Shown here: in pieces, positions 1 through 9,778 of the stretch
Layout of the letters: each line of letters starts with the position of its first letter
Position numbering within the stretch: position 1 is the first letter of the stretch
Assembly (NCBI GenBank): GCA_964019695.1
Contig: OZ026524.1
Coordinates: 23,147,656 to 23,211,655 of the forward strand
Direction of reading: 5' to 3'
Source of the DNA: Loripinus fragilis
Taxonomy: Eukaryota; Mollusca; Bivalvia; Lucinida; Lucinidae
DNA: 64,000 nt
Notes under the pieces: generated by a model
Told to the model about the DNA's origin: nothing
What the model saw: only the letters and a program-made list of their open reading frames with translations
Databases searched by the model: none
Position numbers and translations under genes: made by a program

Positions 1-97
1 ATAGCTGTGCATGCATGTTTAACCCAAAGTCCGCCACTATTTTATGTCTGTTTATTATGCCTGCTACATATATTTATGTGAACTTAAAACTAGATTT

Positions 98-220
98 TTT
101 CATGGAAGCAAACAATATGAAGCAAACAATGTGAACACTGATCTGGGTCCATAATATTTGCATGATAGGCTACCTAAACAGATGAGAGAGCAGACAACGA
201 AAGCTGTGGGTTTGAAGAAT
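98..220. repeat. Family A2 MITE-like fragment in GFM1 intron
   Basis: This shares TTTTTTCATGGAAGCAAACA and the downstream GATCTGGGTCCATA / TAGGCTACCTAAA blocks with 40120-40270, 11680-11830 and 32540-32690. The palindromic GATCAGACTGCTCC core of the other copies is reduced here. The rest of 1-321 is intron with nothing else recognised. Confidence 0.5.
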
Positions 221-321
221 GACTATATGCCAATGCTATAATCTTATGAGCTGGCCAATTTATTTTAGTAAAGAAATATATGATAACTGTGTGACATATA
301 TATGTTGTCCATCTATTTCAG

Positions 322-516
322 GAATCCATGTATGTACCTGACCCTGTGATATCAATGTCTATTAAGCCAGCCAAGAGAGATGGTCAGGATAATTTTGCTA
401 AAGGTATAGCTAGGTTTACAAAGGAAGATCCAACCTTTAAAGTATGGTGGGACGATGATAATAAAGAAACTATCGCCATGGGGATGGGGGAGTTACACTT
501 GGATATTTATGCACAG
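322..516 (+). CDS. GFM1: Mitochondrial elongation factor G1, internal exon (domain III)
   Basis: First visible exon of the gene for mitochondrial EF-G1, the GTPase that translocates tRNA and mRNA on the mitochondrial ribosome. It runs from an acceptor (TATTTCAG) to a donor (CAG|GTAAAG) and is exactly 65 codons, phase 0 to 0. The translation carries the family's hallmark stretches [27 protein letters not shown] and [13 protein letters not shown], which belong to domain III of EF-G. The GTPase domain and domain II must be encoded upstream of the window. EF-G1 (GFM1) is preferred over GFM2 because the whole downstream series through domain V reads closest to GFM1. A homologous gene keeping all exons in phase makes a processed pseudogene unlikely. 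The eight visible exons sum to 933 bases, 310 residues plus stop. Confidence 0.93.
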
Positions 517-560
517 GTAAAGACCATTGGTGACGCTTTCAGAATGATAGGTAAATCTGG

Positions 561-785
561 TTAACTCTTTGCCAAGTTGGTAATTTTCAATGCTTTTTGG
601 TGATCTGCTGATTTTTGTCAAAATCAACTTTTTCGAAAAAAATTCTTTCGGGAATACCATCAGAGTGTGGAACAGTTTGGCATCAAGATCAGGACTGATG
701 TTTTGTGAGACCTGATCTGATACCAAACTGTTTGCAAAGGTTATCAGCAGATGACAAAAGTCACCACTAGCACGGAAAGAGTTAA
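561..785. mobile_element. Family E TTAA-bounded MITE
   Basis: It starts TTAACTCTTTGC and ends GAAAGAGTTAA, so the ends are inverted and bounded by TTAA. The interior has inverted blocks TGATCTGCTGAT... and ...ATCAGCAGATGACAAAAG around a GATCAGGACTGAT core. TTAA ends suggest a piggyBac-type non-autonomous element (inference). It shares its right TTAA with the next element. Confidence 0.7.
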
Positions 786-995
786 CACGTAAAGCGCCAT
801 CTATAATTTGCAGCAGACGACAATTTCAAATTTCGCCGCTTTTTAAAAAATAACAAATAAGGCATGATATTTCAAAAGAATTGTCTGCTGGCAGACGATT
901 CTCATGAAATATCATACCTTATTTTTTTCAAAAATTCGGTAAGATGTTGAAAACATGTCGTCTGCTGCAGATGTGATTGGCGTTTTAAGGATTAA
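782..995. mobile_element. Family A-like TTAA-bounded MITE with hairpin core
   Basis: Terminal inverted repeats TTAACACGTAAAGCGCCA and TGGCGTTTTAAGGATTAA flank a foldback core: GCATGATATTTCA pairs with TGAAATATCAT, with an inner GTCTGCTGGCAGAC. It abuts the preceding element and uses the same TTAA. The interval 996-1425 holds a degraded family G' fragment near 1270-1390 and nothing else recognised. Confidence 0.65.
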
Positions 996-1425
996 AACAT
1001 GCAATCACAGCTGTCTACGTAGTAGAAATCGAAGACTATAATTTGGTCTGAACTTCCATCTTGTGAGACTGTGAAGATTTGCAGGTTCTTTCGAGCCTCA
1101 GCTGCTCACTGACATGGTCATTACCAAAATATATATGTCCTTATCATGAGCACCACACTTTTTAATATAGGGGTATTTTAGAAATGAAAATATGCATGTA
1201 TTTAAGATTATGAATGACTTTAGCCTGCACATATGTTATTTGTACTTATTGCGTTGTGAAGCATTGAAGGCTCAGGGGAACCTGGGCAAATGGGCAGAAC
1301 TTCCAGAGCTTTTGCTGCTGGCATACACAAATTATGGATGTAGATGAAGACTGAGACCAAAATTTAGACCTCTACTACTAGGCTAACTTGGAATGGTACT
1401 TCAGCACAGGTGTTTTTATCTGATA

Positions 1426-1620
1426 TTAACTCCTTGCATGCGGGTAATTTTTCTTCTTTTTTTTACGTCTGCTTTTTTCAAAAACAAATTTCAAAAAGTT
1501 CTTTTAGGAACGTAATCAGAGTATCAAACAGTTTGGATCCAGGTCAGGACCGACATTTTGTCGGTCCTGATCTGGGTCAAAACTGTTTGCAAAGGTTATC
1601 AGCAGTCGACACTAGTAGGC
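1426..1620. mobile_element. Family E MITE immediately upstream of a GFM1 exon
   Basis: It starts TTAACTCCTTGCATGC and keeps the GGATCCAGGTCAGGACCGAC / GTCGGTCCTGATCTGGGTC palindrome and GCAAAGGTTATCAGCAG at the right. It ends about 50 bases before the acceptor of the exon at 1670. Confidence 0.65.
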
Positions 1621-1669
1621 AAATATTTAGTACCAAAATCTTATTTGCTTGCTCATTTATTTGTTTCAG

Positions 1670-1752
1670 AGACTGGAGAAAGAGTTCAATGCCAAGGTCA
1701 TTCTAGGTAAACCCAAGGTGTCCTTCAGAGAATGCTTATTACAGCCATACAC
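1670..1752 (+). CDS. GFM1: Mitochondrial elongation factor G1, internal exon (domain III to IV junction)
   Basis: The acceptor TTTGTTTCAG precedes the exon; the donor is AC|GTGAGTAT. It encodes RLEKEFNAKVILGKPKVSFR and then ECLLQPY plus two bases of a Thr codon. The block I-x-GKPKV-x-FRE is the conserved start of EF-G domain IV. Joined to the previous exon it reads YAQ-RLE, as in the family. Its last 64 or so bases plus about 28 bases of following intron form the monomer of the tandem array that fills the next 1.5 kb. This copy is taken as the authentic one because it alone has a strong acceptor and the full RLEKEF segment. Using a donor in a later unit would read through CACTCATAA and terminate early. 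Confidence 0.9.
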
Positions 1753-3269
1753 GTGAGTATGCACTGCCACTCATAAGTTCAATGTGAAAGTCATTCTAGG
1801 TAAACCCAAGGTGTCTTTCAGAGAATGCCTATTACAGCCATACACGTGAGTATTCATTGCCTCTCGTAAGGTAATTGCCAAGGTCGTTCTAGGTAAACCC
1901 AAGGTGACCTTCAGAGAATGCCTATTACAACATTACATGTTAGTGTTCACTGCCTCTTTTAAGGTAGTTGCCAAGGTCATTCTAGGTAAACCCAAGGTGA
2001 CCTTCAGAGAATGCCTATTACAACATTACATGTAGTATTCACTGCCTCTCGTAAGGTAAATGCCAAACTAATTCTAGGTAAACCCAAGGTGACCTCCAGA
2101 GAATGCCTATTACAACCATTTATCACATGACGTCGCGTCTGGGAGTGAAATAGCACCATGCAATAAAATTGATAAACCACCAGTGATTTATAGATTTACG
2201 GGAAACGTTATGAGGTCCATAACAACGTTGCGTACATAATGACAAAATTATAACGTTTTTACGGCAGAAATGAGATTTCAAAGTGTTTGTCATATGATAA
2301 ATAGAATCTAACATTCGTGCTCTTGTATTATTGAATTTATTAAACTCGTTGCGAAAAAGAGATAAAATGCTCGGCAAGCCTCGCATTTTATCTCTTTTTC
2401 CCAACTTGTTTAATAAATTCAATAAAAAATGAGCACTCATGTAAGATCCTCTAAATACGTAAGTATTTACTGCCTCTCGTAAGGTAAATCTAGGTAGAAA
2501 GAGTTCAATGCCAAGGTCATTCTAGGTAAACCCAAGGTGTCCTTAAAAGAATGCTTATTACAGCCATACACGTAAGTATTCACTGCCTCTCGTAAGGTAA
2601 ATGCCAAGGTCATTCTAGGTAAACCCCAGGTGTGCTTCAGAGAACGCTTATTACAGCCATACACGTAAGTATTCACTGCCTCTCGTAAGGTAAATCTAGG
2701 TAGAAAGAGTTCAATGCCAAGGTCATTCTAGGTAAACCCAAGGTGTCCTTAAGAGAATGCTTATTACAGCCATACACGTAAGTATTCACTACCTCTCGTA
2801 AGGTAAATGCCAAGGTCGTTCTAGGTAAACCCCAGGTTCGCTTCAGAGAAAGCTTATTACAGCCATACACGTAAGTATTCACTGCCTCTCGTAAGGTAAA
2901 TGCCAAGGTCATTCTGGGTAAACCCAAGGTGACCTTCAGAGAATGCCTATTACAGCCATACCTGTGAGTATTCATCGCCTCTCGTAAGGTAAATGTCAAG
3001 GTCGTTCTAGGTAAACCCAAGGTGTCCTTCAGAGAATGCCTATTACAGCCATACCCGTGAGTATTAATTTCCTCCCATAAGGTAATTGCCAAGGTTGTTC
3101 TTGGTAAACCCAAGGTGACCTTCAGAGAATGCCTATTACAACATTACACATAAGTATTCACTGCCTCTCTTAAGATAAATGCCAAGGTCATTCTAGGTAA
3201 ACCCAAGGTGTCCTTCAGAGAATGCTTATTACAGCCATACAAGTAAGTATACACTGCCGCTCATAAGGT
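1689..3269 (+). repeat. Exon-derived tandem array, about 92-bp unit, about 13 copies
   Basis: Each unit repeats the 3' part of the GFM1 exon (GCCAAGGTCATTCTAGGTAA ... CCTATTACAGCCATACAC) followed by intron start (GTGAGTATTCACTGCCTCTC, then GTAAGGTAA). Units start near 1689, 1780, 1871, 1962, 2055, 2505, 2600, 2712, 2805, 2899, 2991, 3083 and 3176. Most keep a donor-like GTGAGTAT or GTAAGTAT. The units near 2505 and 2712 carry a longer exon piece (AGAAAGAGTTCAATGCCAAG) and each forms a dimer with the unit after it, giving a second-order period of about 205 bp. One unit is split by an insertion at 2120-2456. Open frames on the opposite strand (for example 2673-3113) are by-products of the repeat. 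Confidence 0.92.
2120..2456. mobile_element. Family M element inserted inside an exon-array unit
   Basis: About 337 bases interrupt an array unit between CAACCAT and ACGTAAGTATT. A second, shorter copy is at 20251-20495 (shared GTCTGGGAGTGAAAT, GATAAACCAC, AATGAGATTT, TGAATTTATTAAACT). Near its right end a strong hairpin forms from AAAGAGATAAAATGC and GCATTTTATCTCTTT around TCGGCAAGCCTC. The class is unknown; a 3' hairpin would fit a Helitron-like or other MITE. Confidence 0.7.
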
Positions 3270-3954
3270 ACAGCGAGGTGCCATGTTTAGAAATCTAGAT
3301 AAGAGTTGGGGATGAGGTCTTTATCTACAGTGCAGTACCTTTTATAATGCAATATTTGGGGTTCAGAGCAATGCCTATAATAATGCAGCCATACAGATGA
3401 GTATTCACTGCCACTAGGTCAAATAGGACTGCATAATTGAAAATCTTTATTTTTGTTATTTCTCAACCAAAACTAAGCTGTTGTTACTCAAAAGAACCAT
3501 CTCTGTAAGCAGTTGGGCAAGAGATTTAATTCTTAGTCTGTGGCTTCATCTACATGTACTTCTATATATTGTGTTTGAGAGTGGTGAAGGCTCTGATGAG
3601 TCTGAGCTGTTGTACAGGAGGGGTAGAGCCCGTATTGTTTGTTCTGATAAGTTTAAAAGTCGTATGATCTGACCCATATAATGATATAAGGAAGAGTAAC
3701 CTCCCATATTTCACTTCTTATTTTATTTGCAATAGTTGATTTAAACTCTTTCCTTGTCTGTGACAACTTTTGTAGTCTGCTGATAACCTTTGCAAAAGGT
3801 TTTGGACCCAGATCAGGACCGACAAAATAGCATGCAAAGTTATGAAGAAAATAGTCATAATTATATCTTTATACGTTTTGGGCCTATCTAGACCATTACC
3901 TAGGCAAACAGATGCTCTTTCTAGACCATGCATTATAATTTACCCTTTTTTCAG
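3270..3954. other. GFM1 intron with repeat fragments
   Basis: 3340-3420 holds one more degenerate array unit (TTCAGAGCAATGCCTATAAT... GCAGCCATACAGATGAGTAT). 3328-3350 resembles the CAGTGCAGTACCTTTATAAT end of the element at 22320. 3440-3480 resembles half of family C. 3490-3680 is a degraded G' fragment. 3735-3835 is half of a family E element. No gene is seen. Confidence 0.5.
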
Positions 3955-4024
3955 TTTTGACTACCTTCATAAACGACAGTCAGGTGGTAGAGGAGAATAT
4001 GGTAGAGTGATGGGTGTTTTGGAG
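3955..4024 (+). CDS. GFM1: Mitochondrial elongation factor G1, internal exon (domain IV)
   Basis: The acceptor is a T-rich tract ending TTTTTTCAG and the donor is GAG|GTAAGA. The first base completes the split Thr codon, then FDYLHKRQSGGRGEYGRVMG and VLE follow. HK-x-QSGG-x-G-x-YG-x-V is the most conserved signature of EF-G domain IV, the part that reaches into the ribosomal A site. The 83- and 70-base exons together make 51 codons, so the reading frame confirms the choice of donor in the first array unit. Confidence 0.93.
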
Positions 4025-5260
4025 GTAAGAATCAGTCTGTAAGCTATGTGGTTTCCAGGTAATTCATTTTACAGGTTTAATCAGAAGAGTTATCACCCTT
4101 TGAAGAATGAAAATTAGAGGAGGGATGGAAATTTGTTACTGGAAAGGTGCTTTCACAGTTCTCAGCTGATTAAGCTGAAATAGGTGGATGGGTAGATCAT
4201 GATCTGCAGCTCATATTGGGTCAATCTCACAGTTAACCATATTTTAAAGGGTTATTGCCCTTTGAAGTGAAATTACAGGCCTCCAAGGTGAGAAGGTTAT
4301 TTGAAGTGCCCACAACATAGATTTTGATAGAAAACAATGAAATAAATTAACCCTTAACATGCTTAACCTGTATATAATCTGTTTTGAAAACATTGTAGAT
4401 CCAGATCAGCTGGCTTCTAAGAAGCCAGCTGATCAGGACCTACACTGTTTCCACCCTGCCTGTCAATGCATGCAAATAACTTGTGTCCTGCAAGTTAACT
4501 GACAAAATATAGAAGGAGTGTAAAGCATTAAAATATCCAGCTTGGTAAAGTCCTCGGGTACTAGAGGTTTTATTTGAATTATCAATAGTTAGAATTATAG
4601 GGAGGTAGACATAAAAGTATTTAGACCCCCCCCCCCCCTCCCCAAATGATCGTTTTTAGTTTTACCCCATGCAAACATATGTTATTTGTGCATAAATGAA
4701 ATCTTTTTGGGAGACATCTCTTTGACACACCCAAAACATATTCTTTTATAGACTGTTATTTAAATAATTCATAAACATGCTCTATTCTCTGAATAAATCC
4801 AAAATTTAATTCTAATTAGCAAGTATTTAGAACAATCAGCAGCTGCAATCGGAGTTTTACTGTTTCACAAGTTTTACTGTATTTAGAGACCAAATCTGTT
4901 TAACTGAAGCCTAACTGATCCCATTGACTGTCAGAGTTAAAGTGTCAGAGTTAAATGCATTGCTTGGGTGAACATTTTCAGAATTCAGGATTTTAGGCCC
5001 ACCTTCCACATAGAAATTCTGACTAAATACAGTGAATCTTCTCGGATTCATTTTCAGGTTATCATAAGATAATTGTCCATTAAACTTGAAATCATTTGAG
5101 CCAGTATCCAGCATTAGAAACAAGTTGTCATGTGCATACAAAGAAGATTGAAATCAGTCTGCACATCCATGCAGTCTGGTCAGTCTAAGTTTTCCACCTG
5201 AAGAAACATTGGACACTTGGCTACCCGTAGAGTGCTCGTGGAGGACTGATCAGACAGAAT
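4025..5260. other. GFM1 intron with MITE fragments
   Basis: 4349-4500 begins TTAACCCTTAACATGC and has a perfect hairpin (AGATCAGCTGGCTTCT / AGAAGCCAGCTGATC). 4270-4345 is half of family C. A run of 14 C with further C follows at 4626. 4960-5110 resembles one half of family F (TTCAGGATTTTAGG, CCATTAAACTTGAAAT). No coding sequence was recognised. Confidence 0.5.
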
Positions 5261-5703
5261 TCACACAGGCTTGAAAAGTACTTGAATGTCTTGAAAGTCC
5301 TTGAAAATTAAATTTGTCTTGAAAAGCACTTGAAAAACACTCAGAGGCCTTGAAAAATCCTTGAATTTTACCATCTACAGGAGGATTCAACACTGTCTTT
5401 GGAGACCTAAATCAGTATAAAATTGGAGACCTAAATCAGTATAAAATTGGAGACCTAAATCAGTATAAAATTGGAGACCTAAATAAGTATAAAATTGTGG
5501 TGCCTTTATAAAGGCAACAATTTTATACTAATTTACTAAAATTTATATCTTTAGTAATGTAGTCTAGCATTTCAAAAATAGAACTTTAACGTGTTAATCA
5601 GTATTTTTACATAAGTTTTCAGTCCTTGAAAACAGTAGGAAAGTCATTTAGATTTCCTTGAAAAGTCCTTGAAGTTTACTCAAACTTGCCTATATGAACC
5701 TTG
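5261..5703 (+). mobile_element. Family B element with internal 24-bp x4 array
   Basis: It starts CACACAGGCTTGAAAAGTAC and ends TTGCCTATATGAACCTTG, like the copies at 12556, 14140 and (reverse) 52350. The ends are rich in CCTTGAAAAGTCCTTGAA. At 5400-5496 the unit GGAGACCTAAATCAGTATAA plus AATT is repeated four times; other copies have it once. Confidence 0.8.
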
Positions 5704-5834
5704 ATGGATGTGCAGGCTGGTCTGATGAGTCTTCTATACGTGAATATGCCAATTTGTACCTTTTGCTGGACACCGGCTCAATTAAAGATTTGCTGAAGAT
5801 AGTTGACCATTAAACTTGAAACCATTTGAGCTGC

Positions 5835-6081
5835 AACTTGTGATTTCCAACAAAGTGGCATTGTGACAAGGGTAGACTCAGACGAGCCTGTGCGGCCTCC
5901 TGTTAAGCTTAGAAACTCCAAATGATGTTCAGTCAGTAGCTTAACAGTCATAGAATATTCAAGCGACTAGCAAAGGCTCTGATTAGACTGCGTGTATGCA
6001 CAGGCTGATACTTTGCAGGCTGGTCTGAGCCTTTGCTGGTTGTGCATACCAAATTGTTGTAAATCTCATGTGGCGGCTCAT
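5835..6081 (+). mobile_element. Family G foldback element
   Basis: It shares GTAGACTCAGACGAGCCTGT, GTTAAGCTTAG and TTCAGTCAGTAGCTTAACAG with 7976-8219 and (reverse) 8945-9190. The ends GATTTCCAACA and AAATCTCATGTGGCGGCTCA are characteristic of the family. About 110 bases separate it from the next exon. Confidence 0.7.
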
Positions 6082-6196
6082 TTATAAATTGTGAGGCGTA
6101 TTGCATGTTTGGAAACTTACAACTTTTATCTGTACTATTGAGTCATAGATTCTAAGAGCATACAGATTGTAAACCACATTGACATGTATTTTTCAG

Positions 6197-6289
6197 CCAT
6201 TACCCCCAGAGGAGAACACACAGATTGTGTTTGTAGATGAAACTGTAGGAGCTAACATACCAAAGGGTTTTATGGGTTCAATAGAAGCG
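6197..6289 (+). CDS. GFM1: Mitochondrial elongation factor G1, internal exon (domain IV)
   Basis: The acceptor is ATTTTTCAG and the donor GCG|GTAAGT, giving 31 codons, phase 0 to 0. It reads PLPPEENTQIVFVDETVGAN followed by IPKGFMGSIEA. The pattern F-x-DET-x-G-x-NIPK-x-F...E is the middle of domain IV in GFM1 proteins. It joins in frame with VLE of the preceding exon and GFKKACEKG of the next. Confidence 0.93.
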
Positions 6290-7352
6290 GTAAGTTTGAC
6301 ATATAATTACAGCCAAATTTTAATTGCTGGAAAATCTTTGGGACCATGAAAATTGTTTGAAATAGAGTAGTGTGAGCCCCCGAGAATTAACATATAGCAT
6401 CAGCTCAAATAGCATACTGTGGATAATATTTTGGTCTTCCGACCAATTATGATATGCTGTGAGTAATCATTAGAATTACCTCAATTCTAATGATTACACT
6501 CAACATACTTTTTGAAAATGAAAGACATACCAGCCTAAATTATCTTAAATATATGTACATCTGGAGTATATCTATCAGTCCAGTGTCCATCCGTATTTAC
6601 TTAAAAGCTTTTATACCTTTTGAGATATTTTGGTATATATATCAAGTCAAGATGATGTGTTGCGTGCAAGACTGGTTGCTCTCCCTTGAATCCTTTTGGA
6701 GTTTTCTCCCTTTAATGAATTTTAAAGGGAAACCTTTTTATAACCCGACCTGACGAGTAATCAGACTGCTGTATGTCCAACCATAGACCTAAGCTTGTTC
6801 ACTCCATAACTTAAATACCCTTTGGGTTATTTTGATTATATTTAGTGGGCATATATATCAGATCAAGATGGTGTGCCCTGTGCAAGAAGGGTTGATATTA
6901 TATAAATATAACATTCCCTGAGAGGTTGATAGTCGAAAATATCATCCCGAAGAATGTGATTATCAACCGAGGCCAGCATAACTAAGAAAACGAGTACCTA
7001 CACTTTATGTTTCTGACCATGAACAACGAAGTTATTGGGGGTTGAAAGTGGCCAAAATCATGCCTCATGTCCGCCATTGCTGTAGTACGTATCCTGATGT
7101 AAATGAACCGTACGCACATTGCCGTTGGGCATCATGTTACTGCCCTGATATTTTATAATATCATCCGCTGCTATGCAAAACAGGTGGCAGTAATCGCTGT
7201 TGCTGAAGCAACGGGTGATATTATAAAATATCAGTTGTTCGACTATGGAAGTTTTGTATGGGGAATTAACATGAGGTATAATAAAATATATTATTTGATT
7301 ATTTTTTTCTGAATTAAATGATATAATTTGTACTGTTTTTCTCCATTTTCAG
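6290..7352. other. GFM1 intron with hairpins
   Basis: 7140-7232 is an imperfect hairpin: CTGATATTTTATAATATCAT pairs with ATGATATTATAAAATATCAG-like sequence (the right arm is GTGATATTATAAAATATCAG). 6885-6965 shows a weaker inverted repeat around GGTTGATAGTCGAAAATATC. The remainder was not recognised. Confidence 0.45.
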
Positions 7353-7428
7353 GGCTTCAAAAAAGCGTGTGAGAAAGGGATGCTTACAGGAAATAAGATA
7401 GCTGGTATAAAAATGAGATTAACAGATG
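7353..7428 (+). CDS. GFM1: Mitochondrial elongation factor G1, internal exon (domain IV)
   Basis: The acceptor is CCATTTTCAG and the donor GATG|GTAAGG; the exon ends after one base of a Gly codon. It reads GFKKACEKGMLTGNKIAGIK then MRLTD. GF...ACE-x-G-x-L-x-G-x-K-x-x-G is the conserved helix and loop of EF-G domain IV. Confidence 0.92.
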
Positions 7429-7473
7429 GTAAGGATAGTTATCATAGTATTTGTTCAATATGGAAGTGGTGAT

Positions 7474-7905
7474 AAGGCCAAATAAAAAAATACGCATGAT
7501 TCAGGTTACACACTGAAAAAAATTAGGGTAGGTAGGTAGGATACTATTATTTTTTTTTTGAAAACTTTTTTTTCTTTGAATAATCAGACCTGCGTGGAAA
7601 TGTATTTAAATAAGACAAAACTGATATAAAAGGGTATATTTTTGAATATATCACCCTGTTTTTAATCATTTTACTTCTAATACCAAAGACTGAATGCATA
7701 GGAATTTAGATTTCTGTTTCAGATGGTCATTTTGATATGTAACATTTCTCCAAATTCTGAAGTTGGAAGAGAATAGCAGAACAAAATTATTTTGTTCTGC
7801 TATTCTCTTCAAACTTCAAACTTAGGAGAAAAAAGTTAGAGTAGGGGGTACAAATTTAGGGTAGGTCAGGTAACCTGAACCACACATATATTTTTTCTTG
7901 GTCTA
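7474..7905. mobile_element. TIR/foldback element in GFM1 intron
   Basis: The ends resemble each other inverted: GATTCAGGTTACACACTG at the left and ACCTGAACCACACATA at the right, each beside AAATAAAAAAAT or TATTTTTTCTTGG. In the middle GAAGAGAATAGCAGAACAAAA is followed by its complement, a near-perfect hairpin. The element at 49690-49930 has similar AGGCCAAATAAAAAA ends. Confidence 0.6.
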
Positions 7906-7975
7906 ATCTCTACAAAAAGATATGTTGTGGTGATCTTTAGAAAGGTCTCACTGTGCTGTGTCCTTGAGACAAGAC

Positions 7976-8320
7976 ACTTGAGCGGTGGCATGAGATTTCC
8001 AACTATTTTGACATTTTCACAAGTGTAGACTCAGACGAGCCTGTGCAACCTCCTGTCAAGCTTAGCAACTCAAAATGATGTTCAGTCAGTAGCTTAACAA
8101 TCATAGAATACTCAAGCGACTAGCAAAGGCTCTGATCAGACTGCGGGTATGCGCAGGCTGATCTGAGGCTTTGCTAGTCGCACATACCACATTGTTAGAA
8201 ATCTCATGCACTGGCTCACTTTATATGCTGCTTAGTACTGGTTCAACCCTGGAAGACAGGAAATTGTCCCGACATGAGTGAAAAATTGTTGACAGGGATT
8301 TACAACATCAACACAAGCAA
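7976..8320 (+). mobile_element. Family G element followed by a SINE2 3' fragment
   Basis: 7976-8219 is a family G copy. 8226-8312 continues with the 3' half of SINE2 (CTTAGTACTGGTTCAACCCT, CCCGACATGAGTGAAAAATT), lacking the tRNA-like head. Confidence 0.6.
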
Positions 8321-8374
8321 AATCTCTTCTGATGCGTGCCCACAAATAATTTTTTCATGGAGAAAAATTACTTT

Positions 8375-9190
8375 ATATGGGCCAGCACATGAAATTTTTT
8401 CGCTTAAAGACCTCCTTTAAATGACCATGCTGACATATCAAGCAGGCCTCGAGGTCTAAATTTTGGTCTGAGCCATCATCTGCATCACAACTTTGTATGC
8501 ACAAGCAGCGAAGGCCCAAGTGAGACTGCACAGATGGGCAGGCTTGTCTGAACCTTTGCTGCTCACATGTGCCTCTACACGAGAAAACCTGCACGCAGTT
8601 TTCGCGAACAACAAAGGCGCAGACCAGCCTGCACATCCGTGCAGACTGATCAGCACCTTTGTTATTCACTTTTTGGAAAGTATCATATCTTAACTTGCCA
8701 CAGATGAAATTTTAATTTTCTAGCTAGTCTCTGTAGATGAGGAGACTGGTTTGAGTCCCCTATTGTTGGAAAACCTGAAGACAGGTTTTGTCGTGTCGAG
8801 GCCCATTTGTGATTACATTGTTGTACCAAAATCTCATGTGCTGGCCCATATTGTTATGCCCATATAGAAATGTAAAAAAAAAAATCTCCAAAACTAAGAG
8901 TAAAAATTCTGCATAATTTTACACAAGGAGTCCTTTTACCCAAATAGCTGAAATGAGCCGCGACATGAGATTTCCACAAATGTGGTATGTGTGACCAGCA
9001 AAGGCTCAGACCAGCCTGCGCATATGCGCAGTCTGATCAGAGCCTTTGCTAGTCGCTTGAATATTCTGACTGTTAAGCTACTGACCGAATAGCATTTTGA
9101 GTTGCTAAGCTTAACAGGAGGCTGCACAGGCTCACCTGAGTCTACACTGTCAAAATGCCACATTGTTGGAAATCACATGTCGCGGCTCAA
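8375..9190. mobile_element. Family I and family G elements
   Basis: 8375-8830 is a composite of G'-like sequence and a family I element (GAGAAAACCTGCACGCAG ... GACAGGTTTTGTCGTGTCGA, beside GGCCCAT). 8945-9190 is family G in reverse (TGAGCCGCGACATGAGATTT ... AATCACATGTCGCGGCTCA, a near-perfect terminal inversion). The several open frames here are repeat by-products. 9191-9709 holds nothing recognised. Confidence 0.6.
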
Positions 9191-9709
9191 ATATTTTTTA
9201 TCTAATGAATGGCATGGCAAGGAACATGGCTCATATTGCATATACAGTATTCAACCTGATAAGTTCACATGCTCCTATAAGTACCCACTGAGAACTTTAT
9301 TGGGTGTTCACAAAATCTTTGAATTATGTTTTCATAGTACAGTACCTCACTGTCTGAAGCTAATGACCCAAAAGGGTTGTTGCATCATTAAGCATCAAAC
9401 AAACAAACTGCCGGCTTGCCAGCAGTCCTACTTTCCTACTTTTCCTACTTTTTAGCTCAAATGAACTCAGCTGCTGAAGGCTCAAGTAAGGTGGTCTGTC
9501 GTCCATTGTCGTTATCGTCCATTCACATCTTCAAAGTAGTATATCTCTTAAGTCAGACAGCCATTTGTGATTAAATTTCATGCAAAGCATCAGGTAGGGG
9601 GAAAATGCTGCATAAAGTTTTGGATTGTGTGGATTGGAACTCTGGTTGCCATGGCAACATAAAGCTCCCATAAACTTATATGTAATGGGAGAAATTTCTG
9701 TCATTTCAG

Positions 9710-9778
9710 GTGCACATCATATTGTTGATTCCAGTGATTGGGCCTTCCACCAGGCAGCAGAGGGAGCTATGAGAGATG
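9710..9778 (+). CDS. GFM1: Mitochondrial elongation factor G1, internal exon (domain IV)
   Basis: The acceptor is GTCATTTCAG and the donor GATG|GTAATA, a somewhat weak donor. With the split Gly it reads GAHHIVDSSDWAFHQAAEGA then MRD. G-x-HH-x-VDS...F...A-x-EGA is a strong match to the family just before domain V. It is read in phase from the preceding exon. Confidence 0.92.

Noticed and set aside
2467..3113. Open frames on the - strand with repeated RQ/LGLPRTTLAFTLRE-type peptide
   Set aside because: They run antisense through the GFM1 exon-derived array; the openness and repetition come from the DNA repeat.
8373..8693. Overlapping open frames on both strands of about 66-98 codons
   Set aside because: They lie in palindromic family G'/I repeats and match no protein I recognise.
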